A DNA stretch of 64,000 nt from Betaproteobacteria bacterium (GTDB lineage: Bacteria > Pseudomonadota > Gammaproteobacteria > Burkholderiales > Rhodocyclaceae): positions 8,501 to 72,500 of the forward strand of contig JADJXY010000002.1 in the NCBI GenBank assembly GCA_016720065.1, given 5' to 3'. The translations under genes and the position numbers were made by a program. Below are positions 1 through 9,386 of the stretch, piece by piece. Under the pieces are notes generated by a model, which was not told where the DNA came from, did no database searches, and was given only the letters and a program-made list of their open reading frames with translations. Positions within the stretch are counted from its first letter, which is position 1. Each line of letters opens with the position of its first letter.

Positions 1-700
1 TCCAGTCATGCTTGCTGAACAGGTAGCCCTTTCCCCGCACGGTCTTGATCCGGGTGGGGTTTTCGGGATCGTCGTTGAGCTTTTTGCGCAGACGGGAGAT
101 GCGGGCGTCGATGGAACGGTCGAGACCGTCGAAGCCGATGCCGCGGAGTTCCTGCAGGAGATCGTCGCGGGAAAGCACGTTGCCTGCGTGGCAGGCGAGG
201 AGCCAGAGGAGGTCGAACTCGGCCGTGGTCAGGTCGATGGATTGCTCCCCCAGGGTGGCGGTGCGGGTAGCCTGGCTGATGCGGAACTGGCCGAAAATCT
301 TTTCCTCGCCACTGCCGGGCGCTGCTTCGGGGGCGGCCGGGAGGCGGCGCAGGAGCGCCTTGATGCGGGCCAGCAGCACCCGCGGCTGGACAGGCTTGGC
401 GATGTAATCGTCAGCCCCCATTTCGAGACCCAGAATCTGGTCGAAATCCTCGTCCCGGGCAGTGAGCATGAGAATCACGCCGCGGTAGGCGTGGCGCACG
501 GCGCGGCAGACCTCGAAGCCGTCCTTGCCCGGGAGCATGACGTCCAGGATGACGAGGTCGGGCTGCTCCGCCAGGATGCGGGTCTCGGCGGTGTCGCCCC
601 GGCCTTCGATGGCGACATCAAAATCGTTGCGGGTGAGGTATTCGGAGGTCAGTCCGGCGAGGCGTTCGTCGTCTTCGACGAGGAGGATGCGAGCAATCAT
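1..700 (-). CDS. OmpR/RstA-type response regulator, partial at its C-terminus
   Basis: The minus-strand reading frame starts at ATG 700 and runs off the window at base 1, so only the last few residues are missing. It has a receiver domain with the acidic pair after ILLVEDD near residues 9-11, a phosphoacceptor Asp near 53 (LVILDVMLPG) and the conserved Lys near 104 (IAKPV). A winged-helix DNA-binding domain follows, ending in RGKGYLFSKHD. This is the architecture of OmpR/PhoB regulators, and the wording is closest to RstA. A partner histidine kinase would be expected beyond the left edge, but none is visible. The ribosome binding site is weak. Confidence 0.88.
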   Translation of the reverse strand, partial: MIARILLVEDDERLAGLTSEYLTRNDFDVAIEGRGDTAETRILAEQPDLVILDVMLPGKDGFEVCRAVRHAYRGVILMLTARDEDFDQILGLEMGADDYIAKPVQPRVLLARIKALLRRLPAAPEAAPGSGEEKIFGQFRISQATRTATLGEQSIDLTTAEFDLLWLLACHAGNVLSRDDLLQELRGIGFDGLDRSIDARISRLRKKLNDDPENPTRIKTVRGKGYLFSKHDW

Positions 701-811
701 GGCGCCTAGTGTAGCGTTCCCTGGGGCCTGCTTCAAAACCCTCATGGGCGCGGGGTATCCGGAGCATCGGCCATGCCTTAGAATGGTTCGTCGGATTTTG
801 CTGGAGCTTGT

Positions 812-1985
812 GTGGATTTCCTGTTTTCCGGGGTGTTCGATCTGCCCTGGTGGGCCTACTGTCTGGTGGCCCTCGGCCTCACCCATGTGACCATTGCGGC
901 GGTCACCATTTTTCTGCATCGCTGCCAGGCGCACCGGGCTTTGGAACTGGGGCCGCTGCCTTCGCATTTTTTCCGTTTCTGGCTGTGGCTGACCACCGGC
1001 ATGATTACGCGAGAGTGGGCTGCCATCCACCGCAAGCACCACGCCAAATGCGAGACCCCGGACGACCCCCATAGCCCCCAGGTTCTGGGCCTCAATCGGG
1101 TGCTTTGGGCAGGGGTGTTCCTCTATGTGCGGGAATCCCACAATCGCGAAACTGTCGCCCGCTACGGCCACGGCACGCCCGACGACTGGCTGGAGCACAG
1201 ACTCTATACCCCCTGGCACAAGTTTGGTGTCGTCCTCATGGCGATGATCGATCTGGCCCTGTTCGGCTTCCTGCCAGGGATTTCGATCTGGGCGGTCCAG
1301 ATGGTCTGGATTCCGTTCTGGGCCGCCGGGGTCATCAATGGCGTAGGGCATTTCTGGGGGGTATCGCAATTTCGGCTGCGCCGATGCCTCGACCAATATC
1401 CTGCCCTGGGGCATCCTGATCGGGGGCGAGGAACTGCACAACAACCATCATGCCTACGCCACCTCCGCCAAGCTTTCCAGTCGCTGGTACGAATTCGACA
1501 TCGGCTGGTTCTACATCCGTCTGCTGGCCCTGCTTGGCCAGGCCCGGGTGAAAAAGGTGGCGCCCCTGCCGCGCCTGGGTGTACCGCGGGCCGAGGTGGA
1601 CCTGGATACGCTCCAGGCAGTCATCGCCTGCCGCTACGATGTTTTGGCGCGCTACGCCCGTTCCTTGGCCGAAGTCTACCGTCAGGAAATCGAGGGTTTG
1701 GCCGACCGGGCTCAATTCAAGGGCCTGAAGCGCTGGTTGGACGTAGATGCCGGTGCCGTACCTGCGGAGTGGCGCGGGCGTCTGGACGCCCTGCTGGCAC
1801 GGAGCCAGTCCCTGGCGACGCTCTACGCCATGCGGGAGGAGTTGGCCCAGGTCTGGAGCCGGACCAACGCCAGCGCGGAGCAACTGGTAGGTGCTTTGCA
1901 AGCCTGGTGCCAAAAGGCTGACGCTTCGAGCATTGCCCAGCTCAGGGAGCTTTCCGTGAGGGTACGCAGCTATGCGCCGGTGTGA
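812..1985 (+). pseudogene. Membrane fatty acid desaturase, interrupted by a +1 frameshift
   Basis: The frame starts at GTG 812, five bases after a TGGAG ribosome binding site. The first part carries the histidine boxes HRCQAHR and HRKHH and several hydrophobic segments. At a run of six G (1356-1361) the frame breaks; removing one G restores a reading of GYRNFGCADAS followed by the third box EELHNNHH, and continues to the stop at 1983-1985. The corrected product is about 390 residues, normal for acyl-lipid or acyl-CoA delta-9 desaturases, which put a double bond into membrane acyl chains. The homopolymer location makes a sequencing error as likely as a real mutation. The end overlaps the start of dsbB. 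Confidence 0.85.
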
Positions 1986-2490
1986 TTGGGCGGTCCTGAC
2001 GCAGGTGCCGACGCGGGCCTGGTTCGCGACGCTGGCCCTGGGCGCCTTCGGGCTGGTGGCGGTGGGAATGGAACTGCAGACGCTCCTGCGGCTGGCGCCT
2101 TGTCCTTTGTGCATCTTCCAGCGCCTGCTCTATCTGGTGATCGGCGTGCTTGGGCTGGCGGGGTTTCTCCTGCCCGGACTGCGCTTGCTGTGGTGTGGCG
2201 TCGTCGTCCTGGCGGGCCTGGGCGGTGCCGGTGTCGCGGCTTACCAGAGCTGGATGCAGGCCTTCCCTCATCTGGCGACCGAATGCGGTTTCACCGATCC
2301 GACGGCCATAGAGCGTCTGGTCGACACCCTGGGGATGGCCTGGCCGGGACTCTTCTTGGCGACGGGCTTTTGTACCAGCCGCGATTGGGAGTTCCTGGGG
2401 CTTTCCATGGCCAACTGGTCCTTTTTCGTCTTTCTGGGCATGGCAGGATTTGCCCTGGTCCTGATGCGCTACGGCAGGAGCGGGCAATAA
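1972..2490 (+). CDS. dsbB: Disulfide bond formation protein B
   Basis: The 172-residue inner-membrane protein has four hydrophobic segments. It carries the CPLC motif after the first segment and a second periplasmic cysteine pair (the Cys in ATECGF and the Cys in TGFCTS), as in DsbB. The family reoxidises DsbA and passes electrons to quinone. The start overlaps the 3' end of the desaturase frame by 14 bases, suggesting co-transcription. A strong hairpin terminator follows immediately after the stop codon. Confidence 0.93.
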   Translation: MRRCDWAVLTQVPTRAWFATLALGAFGLVAVGMELQTLLRLAPCPLCIFQRLLYLVIGVLGLAGFLLPGLRLLWCGVVVLAGLGGAGVAAYQSWMQAFPHLATECGFTDPTAIERLVDTLGMAWPGLFLATGFCTSRDWEFLGLSMANWSFFVFLGMAGFALVLMRYGRSGQ

Positions 2491-2515
2491 AAAACCCGCC
2501 TATGGGGCGGGTTTT
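2491..2515. terminator. Bidirectional terminator between dsbB and rpmG
   Basis: A perfect 10-bp stem (AAAACCCGCC at 2491-2500 with its complement at 2506-2515) encloses a 5-base loop. The stem ends in T4 on both strands, so it can stop both dsbB and the convergent rpmBG transcript. Confidence 0.85.
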
Positions 2516-2533
2516 CAGTGGGGCAGCAAGGCC

Positions 2534-2701
2534 TTACTTCAGTTTTACTTCCTTGAAGGCCACATGCTTGCGGACCTTGGGGTCGTACTTCACGAACTCC
2601 AGCTTCTCAGGCGTCGTGCGCTTGTTCTTGGAGGTGGTGTAGAAGTAGCCGGTGCCGGCCGTGGATTCCAGCTTGATTTTTTCGCGACCGCCTTTAGCCA
2701 T
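2534..2701 (-). CDS. rpmG: 50S ribosomal protein L33
   Basis: A 55-residue basic protein starting MAKGGREKIKLES and ending EVKLK, the length and sequence of bacterial L33 of the cysteine-free type. It lies downstream of rpmB on the same strand, 19 bases after its stop, the standard rpmB-rpmG order in proteobacteria. It is a component of the large ribosomal subunit near the E site. Confidence 0.97.
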   Translation of the reverse strand: MAKGGREKIKLESTAGTGYFYTTSKNKRTTPEKLEFVKYDPKVRKHVAFKEVKLK

Positions 2702-2720
2702 TTCGCTCTTCCTTTATCTA

Positions 2721-2954
2721 TCAGACTTCGCCACGGGCACGCAGATCGGCCAGGACGACGTCGATGCCGTTCTTGTCGATGATGCGCAGGCCGGCGTTGG
2801 AAACGCGCAGGCGGATGAAGCGGTTTTCACTTTCGACCCAGAACCGGCGGTATTGCAGATTGGGCAGGAAGCGGCGCTTCGTTTTGTTGTTGGCGTGGGA
2901 AACGTTGTTCCCAACCATCGGGCTCTTGCCCGTCACTTGGCAGACTCGCGCCAT
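2721..2954 (-). CDS. rpmB: 50S ribosomal protein L28
   Basis: The 77-residue protein begins MARVCQVTGKSPMVGNNVSH and has the NNKTKRRFLPNLQ signature of L28. Its length is normal. It is the first gene of the rpmB-rpmG operon, whose promoter lies in the gap to radC. The cysteine-poor form fits a zinc-independent L28. Confidence 0.97.
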   Translation of the reverse strand: MARVCQVTGKSPMVGNNVSHANNKTKRRFLPNLQYRRFWVESENRFIRLRVSNAGLRIIDKNGIDVVLADLRARGEV

Positions 2955-2997
2955 GAGGGTGCTCCAGTTCCGGTAATTCGTTAGAGGAAAGCCCGCG

Positions 2998-3027
2998 ATT
3001 TTAGCGGAGCACCAGGGGCATAAGCAA
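2998..3027 (-). promoter_or_regulatory. Putative sigma-70 promoter of rpmB-rpmG
   Basis: On the minus strand TTGCTT (3027-3022) and TAAAAT (3003-2998) are separated by 18 bases, about 44 bases before the rpmB start. A second option, TTGACA at 3045-3040 with TATGCC 17 bases later, overlaps the radC stop codon. Confidence 0.5.
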
Positions 3028-3041
3028 GTTTTTTGTTCTTG

Positions 3042-3721
3042 TCAAAGGAGTCCCCGCTCTGAGAAAGAGAGGGGATTACCCGTTCCGGCCACGATGAAGT
3101 GGTCGAGAACCTTGACCTCGACCAGGGCGAGGGCGTCCTTCAGGTTGCGGGTGATGGCCTCATCGGCCCGTGACGGTTCGGCGACGCCCGAGGGGTGGTT
3201 GTGGGCCAGGATGACCGCGGCGGCATTGTGGCGCAGGGCAGCCTTTACCACCTCCCGGGGATAGACCGAGGTGCCGGTGAGGCTGCCGCGGAAGAGTTCC
3301 TCGCTGGCGATCAGGCGATTCTGGGCGTCGAGCCACAGGGCCACGAAGGCCTCGTGGGGGCGTCCGGCGAGGTGGAGTCGCAGCCAGTCCCGCACCGCGC
3401 CGGGGGAGGTGAAGGCGTCCCGGGCGACCAGTTCCTGGGCCAGGGCGCGGCGGGCAAGTTCGAAACTGGCTTTCAACTGGGCTGCCTTGGCGGTGCCGAT
3501 GCCGGAAACCTTGGCCAGGTCGTCGAGAGGAGCCTCGACCAGTTTCTCCAGGCGCCCGCCGTAGCGTTGCAGAAGATCCCGGGCGAGGTCGACGGCGCTT
3601 TTTCCCCGCACTCCGACCCGCAGGTAGATGGCGAGGAGTTCCGCGTCGGAAAGGGCGCCGGGACCGAGGCGGAGCAGGCGTTCCCGGGGCGGTCGCCCTC
3701 GGGCCAGTCGGTGATGGCCAT
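3042..3721 (-). pseudogene. radC: RadC-family protein (JAMM/MPN fold), interrupted by a -1 frameshift
   Basis: The family start MAITDWPEGDRP is encoded from ATG 3721, but the next conserved stretch, RERLLRLGPGALSDAELL, lies in another frame. One C is missing from a C run (plus-strand G run near 3685-3688); adding it gives a normal protein of about 226 residues. The rest is intact: a helix-hairpin-helix region (VSGIGTAKAAQL) and the JAMM metal motif HNHPSG followed by PSRAD. The biochemical role of RadC is unsettled. It is divergent from coaBC, and the terminal position of the frameshift in a homopolymer leaves sequencing error open. Confidence 0.85.
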
Positions 3722-3730
3722 GGGATTTCC

Positions 3731-3758
3731 AGTAGAATGGTCCGCATCGCATTCTACT
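3731..3758. promoter_or_regulatory. Palindromic divergent promoter region of radC and coaBC
   Basis: A perfect 9-bp inverted repeat (AGTAGAATG at 3731-3739 and its complement at 3750-3758) with a 10-base spacer lies between the divergent start codons at 3721 and 3768. Each arm contains TAGAAT, a -10-like hexamer facing outward, so the same palindrome may hold both promoters or a shared operator. Confidence 0.4.
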
Positions 3759-3767
3759 GGCAAGACA

Positions 3768-4958
3768 ATGGAATTGCATGGCAAGCGCATCGTTCTTGGG
3801 GTGACCGGCGGCATCGCGGCCTACAAGGCGGCGGAACTGGTCCGCCTGCTGGTCAAGGTGGGGGCTGAGGTGCAGGTGGCCATGACCGAGGCGGCGACCC
3901 ACTTCGTCACGACCACCACCTTTCAGGCGCTCTCCGGGCGGCCGGTGTTCGTCGATCAGTGGGACGACCGCCGTGCCAAAGGCATGGCCCATATCGACCT
4001 TTCCCGGCAGGCCGACTGCATCGTCGTGGCGCCGGCTTCGGCGGATTTCCTGGCGCGCATCGCCCACGGCCTGGCCGACGACCTGCTCGCCACCCTGGTG
4101 TTGGCTCGGGACTGCCCCCTTCTTGTGGCGCCGGCCATGAACCGGCAGATGTGGGAAAACCCGGCGACCCGCCGCAATGTGGCGACCCTGGCCGGCGATG
4201 GCGTCGCCATCCTGGGCCCCGCTTGCGGCGAGCAGGCCTGTGGCGAGGTCGGCGAGGGCCGCATGGTCGAAGCCGAAGAAATCTTCCAGGCCCTGGTGGC
4301 CTTCTTCACCCCCAAGGTGCTCGCCGGCCGGCGGGTGCTTCTGACGGCGGGGCCGACGTTCGAGGCCATCGACGCCGTGCGCGGCATCACCAATCTCTCC
4401 TCCGGGCGCATGGGCTACGCGGTGGCCCAGGCGGCACAGCGGGCGGGGGCGGCGGTGACCCTGGTTTCCGGTCCGGTGGAACTGGCTTCGCCGGCGGGGG
4501 TCGAGCGCATCGCCGTGCGCAGCGCCCTCGACATGCACCGGGAAGTGATGGCCCGGGCGGCAGGCTGCGACATTTTCATCGGCGTCGCCGCGGTGGCCGA
4601 CTACCGCCCCGCGGCGCCGGCCGGGTACAAATTGAAGAAGGACGCGGGCGGAGCGCCGCCGGTGGAACTGCTCGAAAACCCCGACATCCTGGCCGAGGTC
4701 GCCGCCTTGACGAATCCGCCCTTCTGCGTGGGCTTCGCGGCCGAGAGCGGCAACCTGGAGGAGTACGCCCGGAAGAAGCGGGAGAAGAAGAAAATCCCCC
4801 TCATTGCCGCCAATCTGATCCAGGATGGCTTCGGCGGTGACGACAACCGGCTGGTCCTGCTGGATGACGCGGGAGTCCATCCCCTCGCCCCCGGTCCCAA
4901 GGCGCTCCTGGCGCGGCAATTGGTGGAACACATTGCTCAACTTCTGGAAAAACGCTGA
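3768..4958 (+). CDS. coaBC: Bifunctional phosphopantothenoylcysteine decarboxylase/synthetase
   Basis: The 396-residue protein carries both CoaBC halves. The N-terminal flavoprotein half has GVTGGIAAYKAAEL near the start and APAMNRQMWENPAT with the catalytic Asn of CoaC. The C-terminal CoaB half has TAGPTFEAIDAVRGITNLSSG and the KLKK strap region. The enzyme makes 4'-phosphopantetheine on the path to coenzyme A. ATG 3768 was chosen because family proteins start just before the GKRIVLGVTGG strand. The stop codon TGA shares one base with the ATG of dut, so the two are translationally coupled. Confidence 0.97.
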   Translation: MELHGKRIVLGVTGGIAAYKAAELVRLLVKVGAEVQVAMTEAATHFVTTTTFQALSGRPVFVDQWDDRRAKGMAHIDLSRQADCIVVAPASADFLARIAHGLADDLLATLVLARDCPLLVAPAMNRQMWENPATRRNVATLAGDGVAILGPACGEQACGEVGEGRMVEAEEIFQALVAFFTPKVLAGRRVLLTAGPTFEAIDAVRGITNLSSGRMGYAVAQAAQRAGAAVTLVSGPVELASPAGVERIAVRSALDMHREVMARAAGCDIFIGVAAVADYRPAAPAGYKLKKDAGGAPPVELLENPDILAEVAALTNPPFCVGFAAESGNLEEYARKKREKKKIPLIAANLIQDGFGGDDNRLVLLDDAGVHPLAPGPKALLARQLVEHIAQLLEKR

Positions 4959-5407
4959 TGCATCGTATCGACGTCCGCATTCTTGATCCCCGTCTGAAGG
5001 ATTCGCCCCCCCACTACGCCACCCCGGGCTCGGCCGGACTCGATCTGCGGGCCTGTCTGGAGGCGCCGCTCCACTTGCCCCCCGGCGGCACCATCCTGGT
5101 CCCTACAGGCATGGCCATCCATCTGGCCGACCCCGGGCTTGCCGCCATGATCCTGCCCCGTTCGGGGCTGGGGCACAAATACGGCATCGTGCTGGGCAAT
5201 CTCGTCGGCTTGATCGATTCCGACTACCAGGGGGAGTTGATGGTGTCGGTGTGGAATCGGGGCAGGGAGTCCTTCACCCTCAATCCCCTCGATCGCATCG
5301 CCCAACTGGTGGTCGTTCCCGTCCTGCAGGTGGGCTTCAACGTGGTCGATGAATTCGACGTATCGGTGCGCGGGGTGGGTGGATTCGGGAGCACCGGCAA
5401 GTCATGA
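4958..5407 (+). CDS. dut: Deoxyuridine 5'-triphosphate nucleotidohydrolase
   Basis: The 149-residue protein contains the dUTPase motifs in order: PGSAGLDLRA, PRSGLGHKYGIVLGN, GLIDSDYQGELMVS, DRIAQLVV and the glycine-rich GVGGFGSTG tail. It hydrolyses dUTP to dUMP, limiting uracil in DNA and feeding dTMP synthesis. It sits in the common coaBC-dut order, overlapping coaBC by one base and the following cytochrome gene by four bases (ATGA). Confidence 0.97.
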   Translation: MHRIDVRILDPRLKDSPPHYATPGSAGLDLRACLEAPLHLPPGGTILVPTGMAIHLADPGLAAMILPRSGLGHKYGIVLGNLVGLIDSDYQGELMVSVWNRGRESFTLNPLDRIAQLVVVPVLQVGFNVVDEFDVSVRGVGGFGSTGKS

Positions 5408-6000
5408 GGGCGGGGCTGGCCGGGGTGCTGATCCTGGTCGCCGGGGCGGTGATGGCCGCCGACGATGCCGAGGTCGCCCGCGGCGAGGAACTGGTCATGG
5501 GGCGTTGCTTCCTGTGCCACGGTGTTTCCGGTGACAGTTCAAGCCCCCTCTACCCCAAGATTGCCGGTCAGCACCCGAGCTATCTGCACAAGCAGATGCG
5601 CAATTACCTTTCCGGCGAACGGGAAGGAACCGACATGCGCAAGGCCCTGGCCGGGCTGGGCGATGCCGACCTCCGGGCCCTGGCGCTCTACTATAGCCGC
5701 CAGCCCACGACCCGCGGCAATTCTTCCTACCCCCAGATGCGTGAGGCGGGTGAACGTCTATTCCGCGAAGGCAATCCCGCCACCGGCCTGAAGCCCTGCA
5801 AGGAGTGCCATGGCGACGAAGGGGGTGGAACGGACAAGACGCCTCGGCTGGCCGGGCAGCACGCCCTGTATATCGAGACCCAGTTGAGTCTTTTCGAAGA
5901 GCGGCGACGCACCAACGACAACGAGAAGATGCACGACGTGGCCAAGCGCCTTTCCATCGACGAGATGCGGGCGGTGGCCGAGTACCTGCGCGGTCTCTGA
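5404..6000 (+). CDS. Diheme cytochrome c4-type protein
   Basis: The 198-residue protein begins with a signal peptide (RAGLAGVLILVAGAVMAAD) and has two class I heme sites, CFLCH near residue 38 and CKECH near residue 138. Each lies in a c4-like repeat with PKIAGQ or PRLAGQ after it. Such proteins carry electrons in the periplasm between the bc1 complex and terminal oxidases or reductases. The ATG overlaps the dut stop by four bases, so it belongs to the coaBC-dut operon. A GC hairpin at 6007-6023 follows without a T tract. Confidence 0.9.
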   Translation: MRAGLAGVLILVAGAVMAADDAEVARGEELVMGRCFLCHGVSGDSSSPLYPKIAGQHPSYLHKQMRNYLSGEREGTDMRKALAGLGDADLRALALYYSRQPTTRGNSSYPQMREAGERLFREGNPATGLKPCKECHGDEGGGTDKTPRLAGQHALYIETQLSLFEERRRTNDNEKMHDVAKRLSIDEMRAVAEYLRGL

Positions 6001-6161
6001 CGGGCACCGGGGGACCACCCCGGCATCTGCCTGCCAGGGTAGGTATGCACGAAAACGCATAGGTTGTCGGGCGGCGACCTGTCCCAACCTCTGCTCCAGG
6101 TCGGACAGGTGTTCAGTCCTGGAACGCAGCGATTCTCGTAATGTCCATGCACATCATAGGG

Positions 6162-6539
6162 TTATGAGCACACGCCGGAGGCTACCAGGGTGGCCCACTC
6201 GGCGTCGGTGAACAGCCGGGAGGTGGAAATGAAGGAGCGGCCCTCCGGGCGGTCCAGGGAGAAGTCGCCACCGCCGTGGCAGTTCCTGACGTCGATGATG
6301 ATCTGGGTGTGCTTGGTGAACTCGTACTGGGACTTGCTGATGTAGAAGGGGCAGCCGCCGATTTCGCCCAGGCATTCGTCGTTCGCCGAAACGACGAGGT
6401 CGCCCGGCAGCAGGCAGTTTGCCGCGCTGTTGTCGCAGCAGCCGCCAGATTGGTAAAACATGAGCGCGGAGTTGTGCTTCTTCTTCAGGAATTCGATGAA
6501 TTCCAGGGCAGCCGGGGTGGCGATGACGCGATCGACCAT
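6162..6539 (-). CDS. DUF779 family protein linked to aldehyde dehydrogenase
   Basis: The 125-residue protein is cysteine-rich (QSGGCCDNSAANC, GGCPFY, RNCHGG), matching DUF779. That family has no established function but is very often next to acetaldehyde or aldehyde dehydrogenase genes. The start at 6539 has a clear GGAGG site. It lies 69 bases downstream of the aldehyde dehydrogenase on the same strand, with a hairpin terminator between them, so it is probably expressed at a lower level by read-through. Confidence 0.85.
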   Translation of the reverse strand: MVDRVIATPAALEFIEFLKKKHNSALMFYQSGGCCDNSAANCLLPGDLVVSANDECLGEIGGCPFYISKSQYEFTKHTQIIIDVRNCHGGGDFSLDRPEGRSFISTSRLFTDAEWATLVASGVCS

Positions 6540-6556
6540 GGAGACCTCCGATAGAA

Positions 6557-6580
6557 AAGGGGGCGGTTGCCCGCCCCCTT
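6557..6580 (-). terminator. Intercistronic hairpin between the aldehyde dehydrogenase and DUF779
   Basis: A perfect 10-bp stem (6557-6566 with 6571-6580) and a 4-base loop are followed on the minus strand by TTTTCT. It looks like an intrinsic terminator placed 18 bases before the DUF779 start, likely giving partial termination within the operon. Confidence 0.7.
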
Positions 6581-6608
6581 GGGATTGCCGCAGTTCCGGG
6601 TTCTCCGC

Positions 6609-8129
<1,521 letters not shown>

Positions 8130-8183
8130 GGTGTCTCCTTTTGAACGGTTCAGAGATTGCCGTGAAACAGCTTGATCCTTGTG

Positions 8184-8198
8184 GCAACGAGCGTGCCA
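8184..8198 (-). promoter_or_regulatory. Sigma-54 promoter of the aldehyde dehydrogenase
   Basis: On the minus strand TGGCACG-CTCG-TTGC spans 8198-8184. This matches the -24/-12 consensus with GG and GC ten bases apart. The predicted start is near 8172, giving a leader of about 42 bases before ATG 8129. Confidence 0.85.
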
Positions 8199-8259
8199 GG
8201 CAAATTTGGAGCACTTTTTTTGAGCGGGTGCGGCAGGGGAATTCGAGTATGCTTGCCCG

Positions 8260-9363
8260 ATGGGCGTCCATCTGAATTACCGCTTCGAACCTGGTTCTGC
8301 GGCCATCCCGGGGGAGGAAGGCCTGCAACTCGAAAACCCGCTATTTCGCATCCTCGCCGCCGTGCGCGAGGGGGGGTCGATCAGCTGTGCCGCCAAGACC
8401 CTCGGGCTGTCCTATCGCTACGTGTGGGGCTTCCTCAAGGAGCAGGAAACTGCATTGGGTCGGCCCTTGCTGGCCGGCCGGGCGGGGCAGTCGGCGCGTC
8501 TTTCCGAATTCGGGGAGCGTCTGGTGTGGGCCGAGCGTCGCGCCCACGCCCGGCTGATGCCCCGGGCGGAGGAACTCGCCGCCCAGCTCGACAACGAGCT
8601 TCTTCTTGCCGTGAAGCCCGAGTTGCGCCCCTTGCTCGTGAGCACCAGCCACGACCTGCTTTTTTCCGCCCTGCGGGACCGGGTGCGGCAGCGGGCCGAG
8701 GTGCTGCTGGAATTCGAATACCTGGGCAGCGCTAAGGCCCTGGATCGCCTCAACCGGGGCGAATGCGCCCTGGCAGGGGTGCACATGCCCTTGAACGACC
8801 TGCATCTCTGCCAGCGGGGCTCGGTCGTCCATTCCCGCATTGGCCGTCGCCTCAAGCTGGGGGATCACAAACTCATCCGCTTCGCCACCCGCAGCCAGGG
8901 CTTCATGGTGTCGCGGGGCAACCCCCTGGGCATCCGCTCGGTCGGCGATCTGCGCCGTCCTGGGGTGCACTTCGTCAATCGCCAGGCCGGTTCGGGAACT
9001 CGGGTGCTGTTCGATGAATTTCTCGTGCAGCACGGGGTGCCGGGCATGGCCATCGAGGGCTACGGCGACGTGGAAACCACCCATCTGGCGGTAGCGGCCT
9101 GCGTGGCGGCCGGGGTCGCCAATTGCGGTTTCGGCCTCAAGGCGGCGGCGGCCCGTTTCGGCCTGGGCTTCGTTCCCATGGTGGACGAGCAGTTCTTCCT
9201 CGTGTGCCACAAGCCGGTGCTGGACAGCGCCCCCCTGCAGGCCATCCTGGAGGTCCTGCGTTCGGCCGAATTCCGTTCCCTGGCGGCTACGGTTCCAGGC
9301 TACGCGGCCGACGAGGCAGGCCAGATCATCTCCCTGCGGCGGACCCTGCCCTGGTACAAGTGA
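8260..9363 (+). CDS. Winged-helix regulator fused to a periplasmic-binding-protein-like domain
   Basis: The 367-residue protein begins with a ModE/LysR-like winged-helix domain (residues about 20-95: ENPLFRILAAVREGGSIS, AAKTLGLSYRYVWGFLK). From about residue 120 it has a substrate-binding-protein-like domain (SRGNPLGIRSVGDL, RQAGSGTRVLFDEFL) of the kind found in molybdate or tungstate binding proteins. There is no signal peptide, so the sensor domain works in the cytoplasm. It is divergent from the aldehyde dehydrogenase and near two TupA-like genes. Oxyanion sensing is therefore a reasonable inference, but the actual ligand and targets are not shown. Confidence 0.8.
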   Translation: MGVHLNYRFEPGSAAIPGEEGLQLENPLFRILAAVREGGSISCAAKTLGLSYRYVWGFLKEQETALGRPLLAGRAGQSARLSEFGERLVWAERRAHARLMPRAEELAAQLDNELLLAVKPELRPLLVSTSHDLLFSALRDRVRQRAEVLLEFEYLGSAKALDRLNRGECALAGVHMPLNDLHLCQRGSVVHSRIGRRLKLGDHKLIRFATRSQGFMVSRGNPLGIRSVGDLRRPGVHFVNRQAGSGTRVLFDEFLVQHGVPGMAIEGYGDVETTHLAVAACVAAGVANCGFGLKAAAARFGLGFVPMVDEQFFLVCHKPVLDSAPLQAILEVLRSAEFRSLAATVPGYAADEAGQIISLRRTLPWYK

Positions 9364-9386
9364 CGATCGGCGGGCGATGCGCCGGA

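Noticed and set aside
8..709. A plus-strand frame opposite the response regulator
   Set aside because: The minus strand encodes a complete receiver and winged-helix protein with the expected catalytic residues.
6077..6110. An 8-bp inverted repeat between the c4 gene and DUF779 as a terminator
   Set aside because: The arms are 18 bases apart and no T tract follows on either strand, so it is too weak to call.
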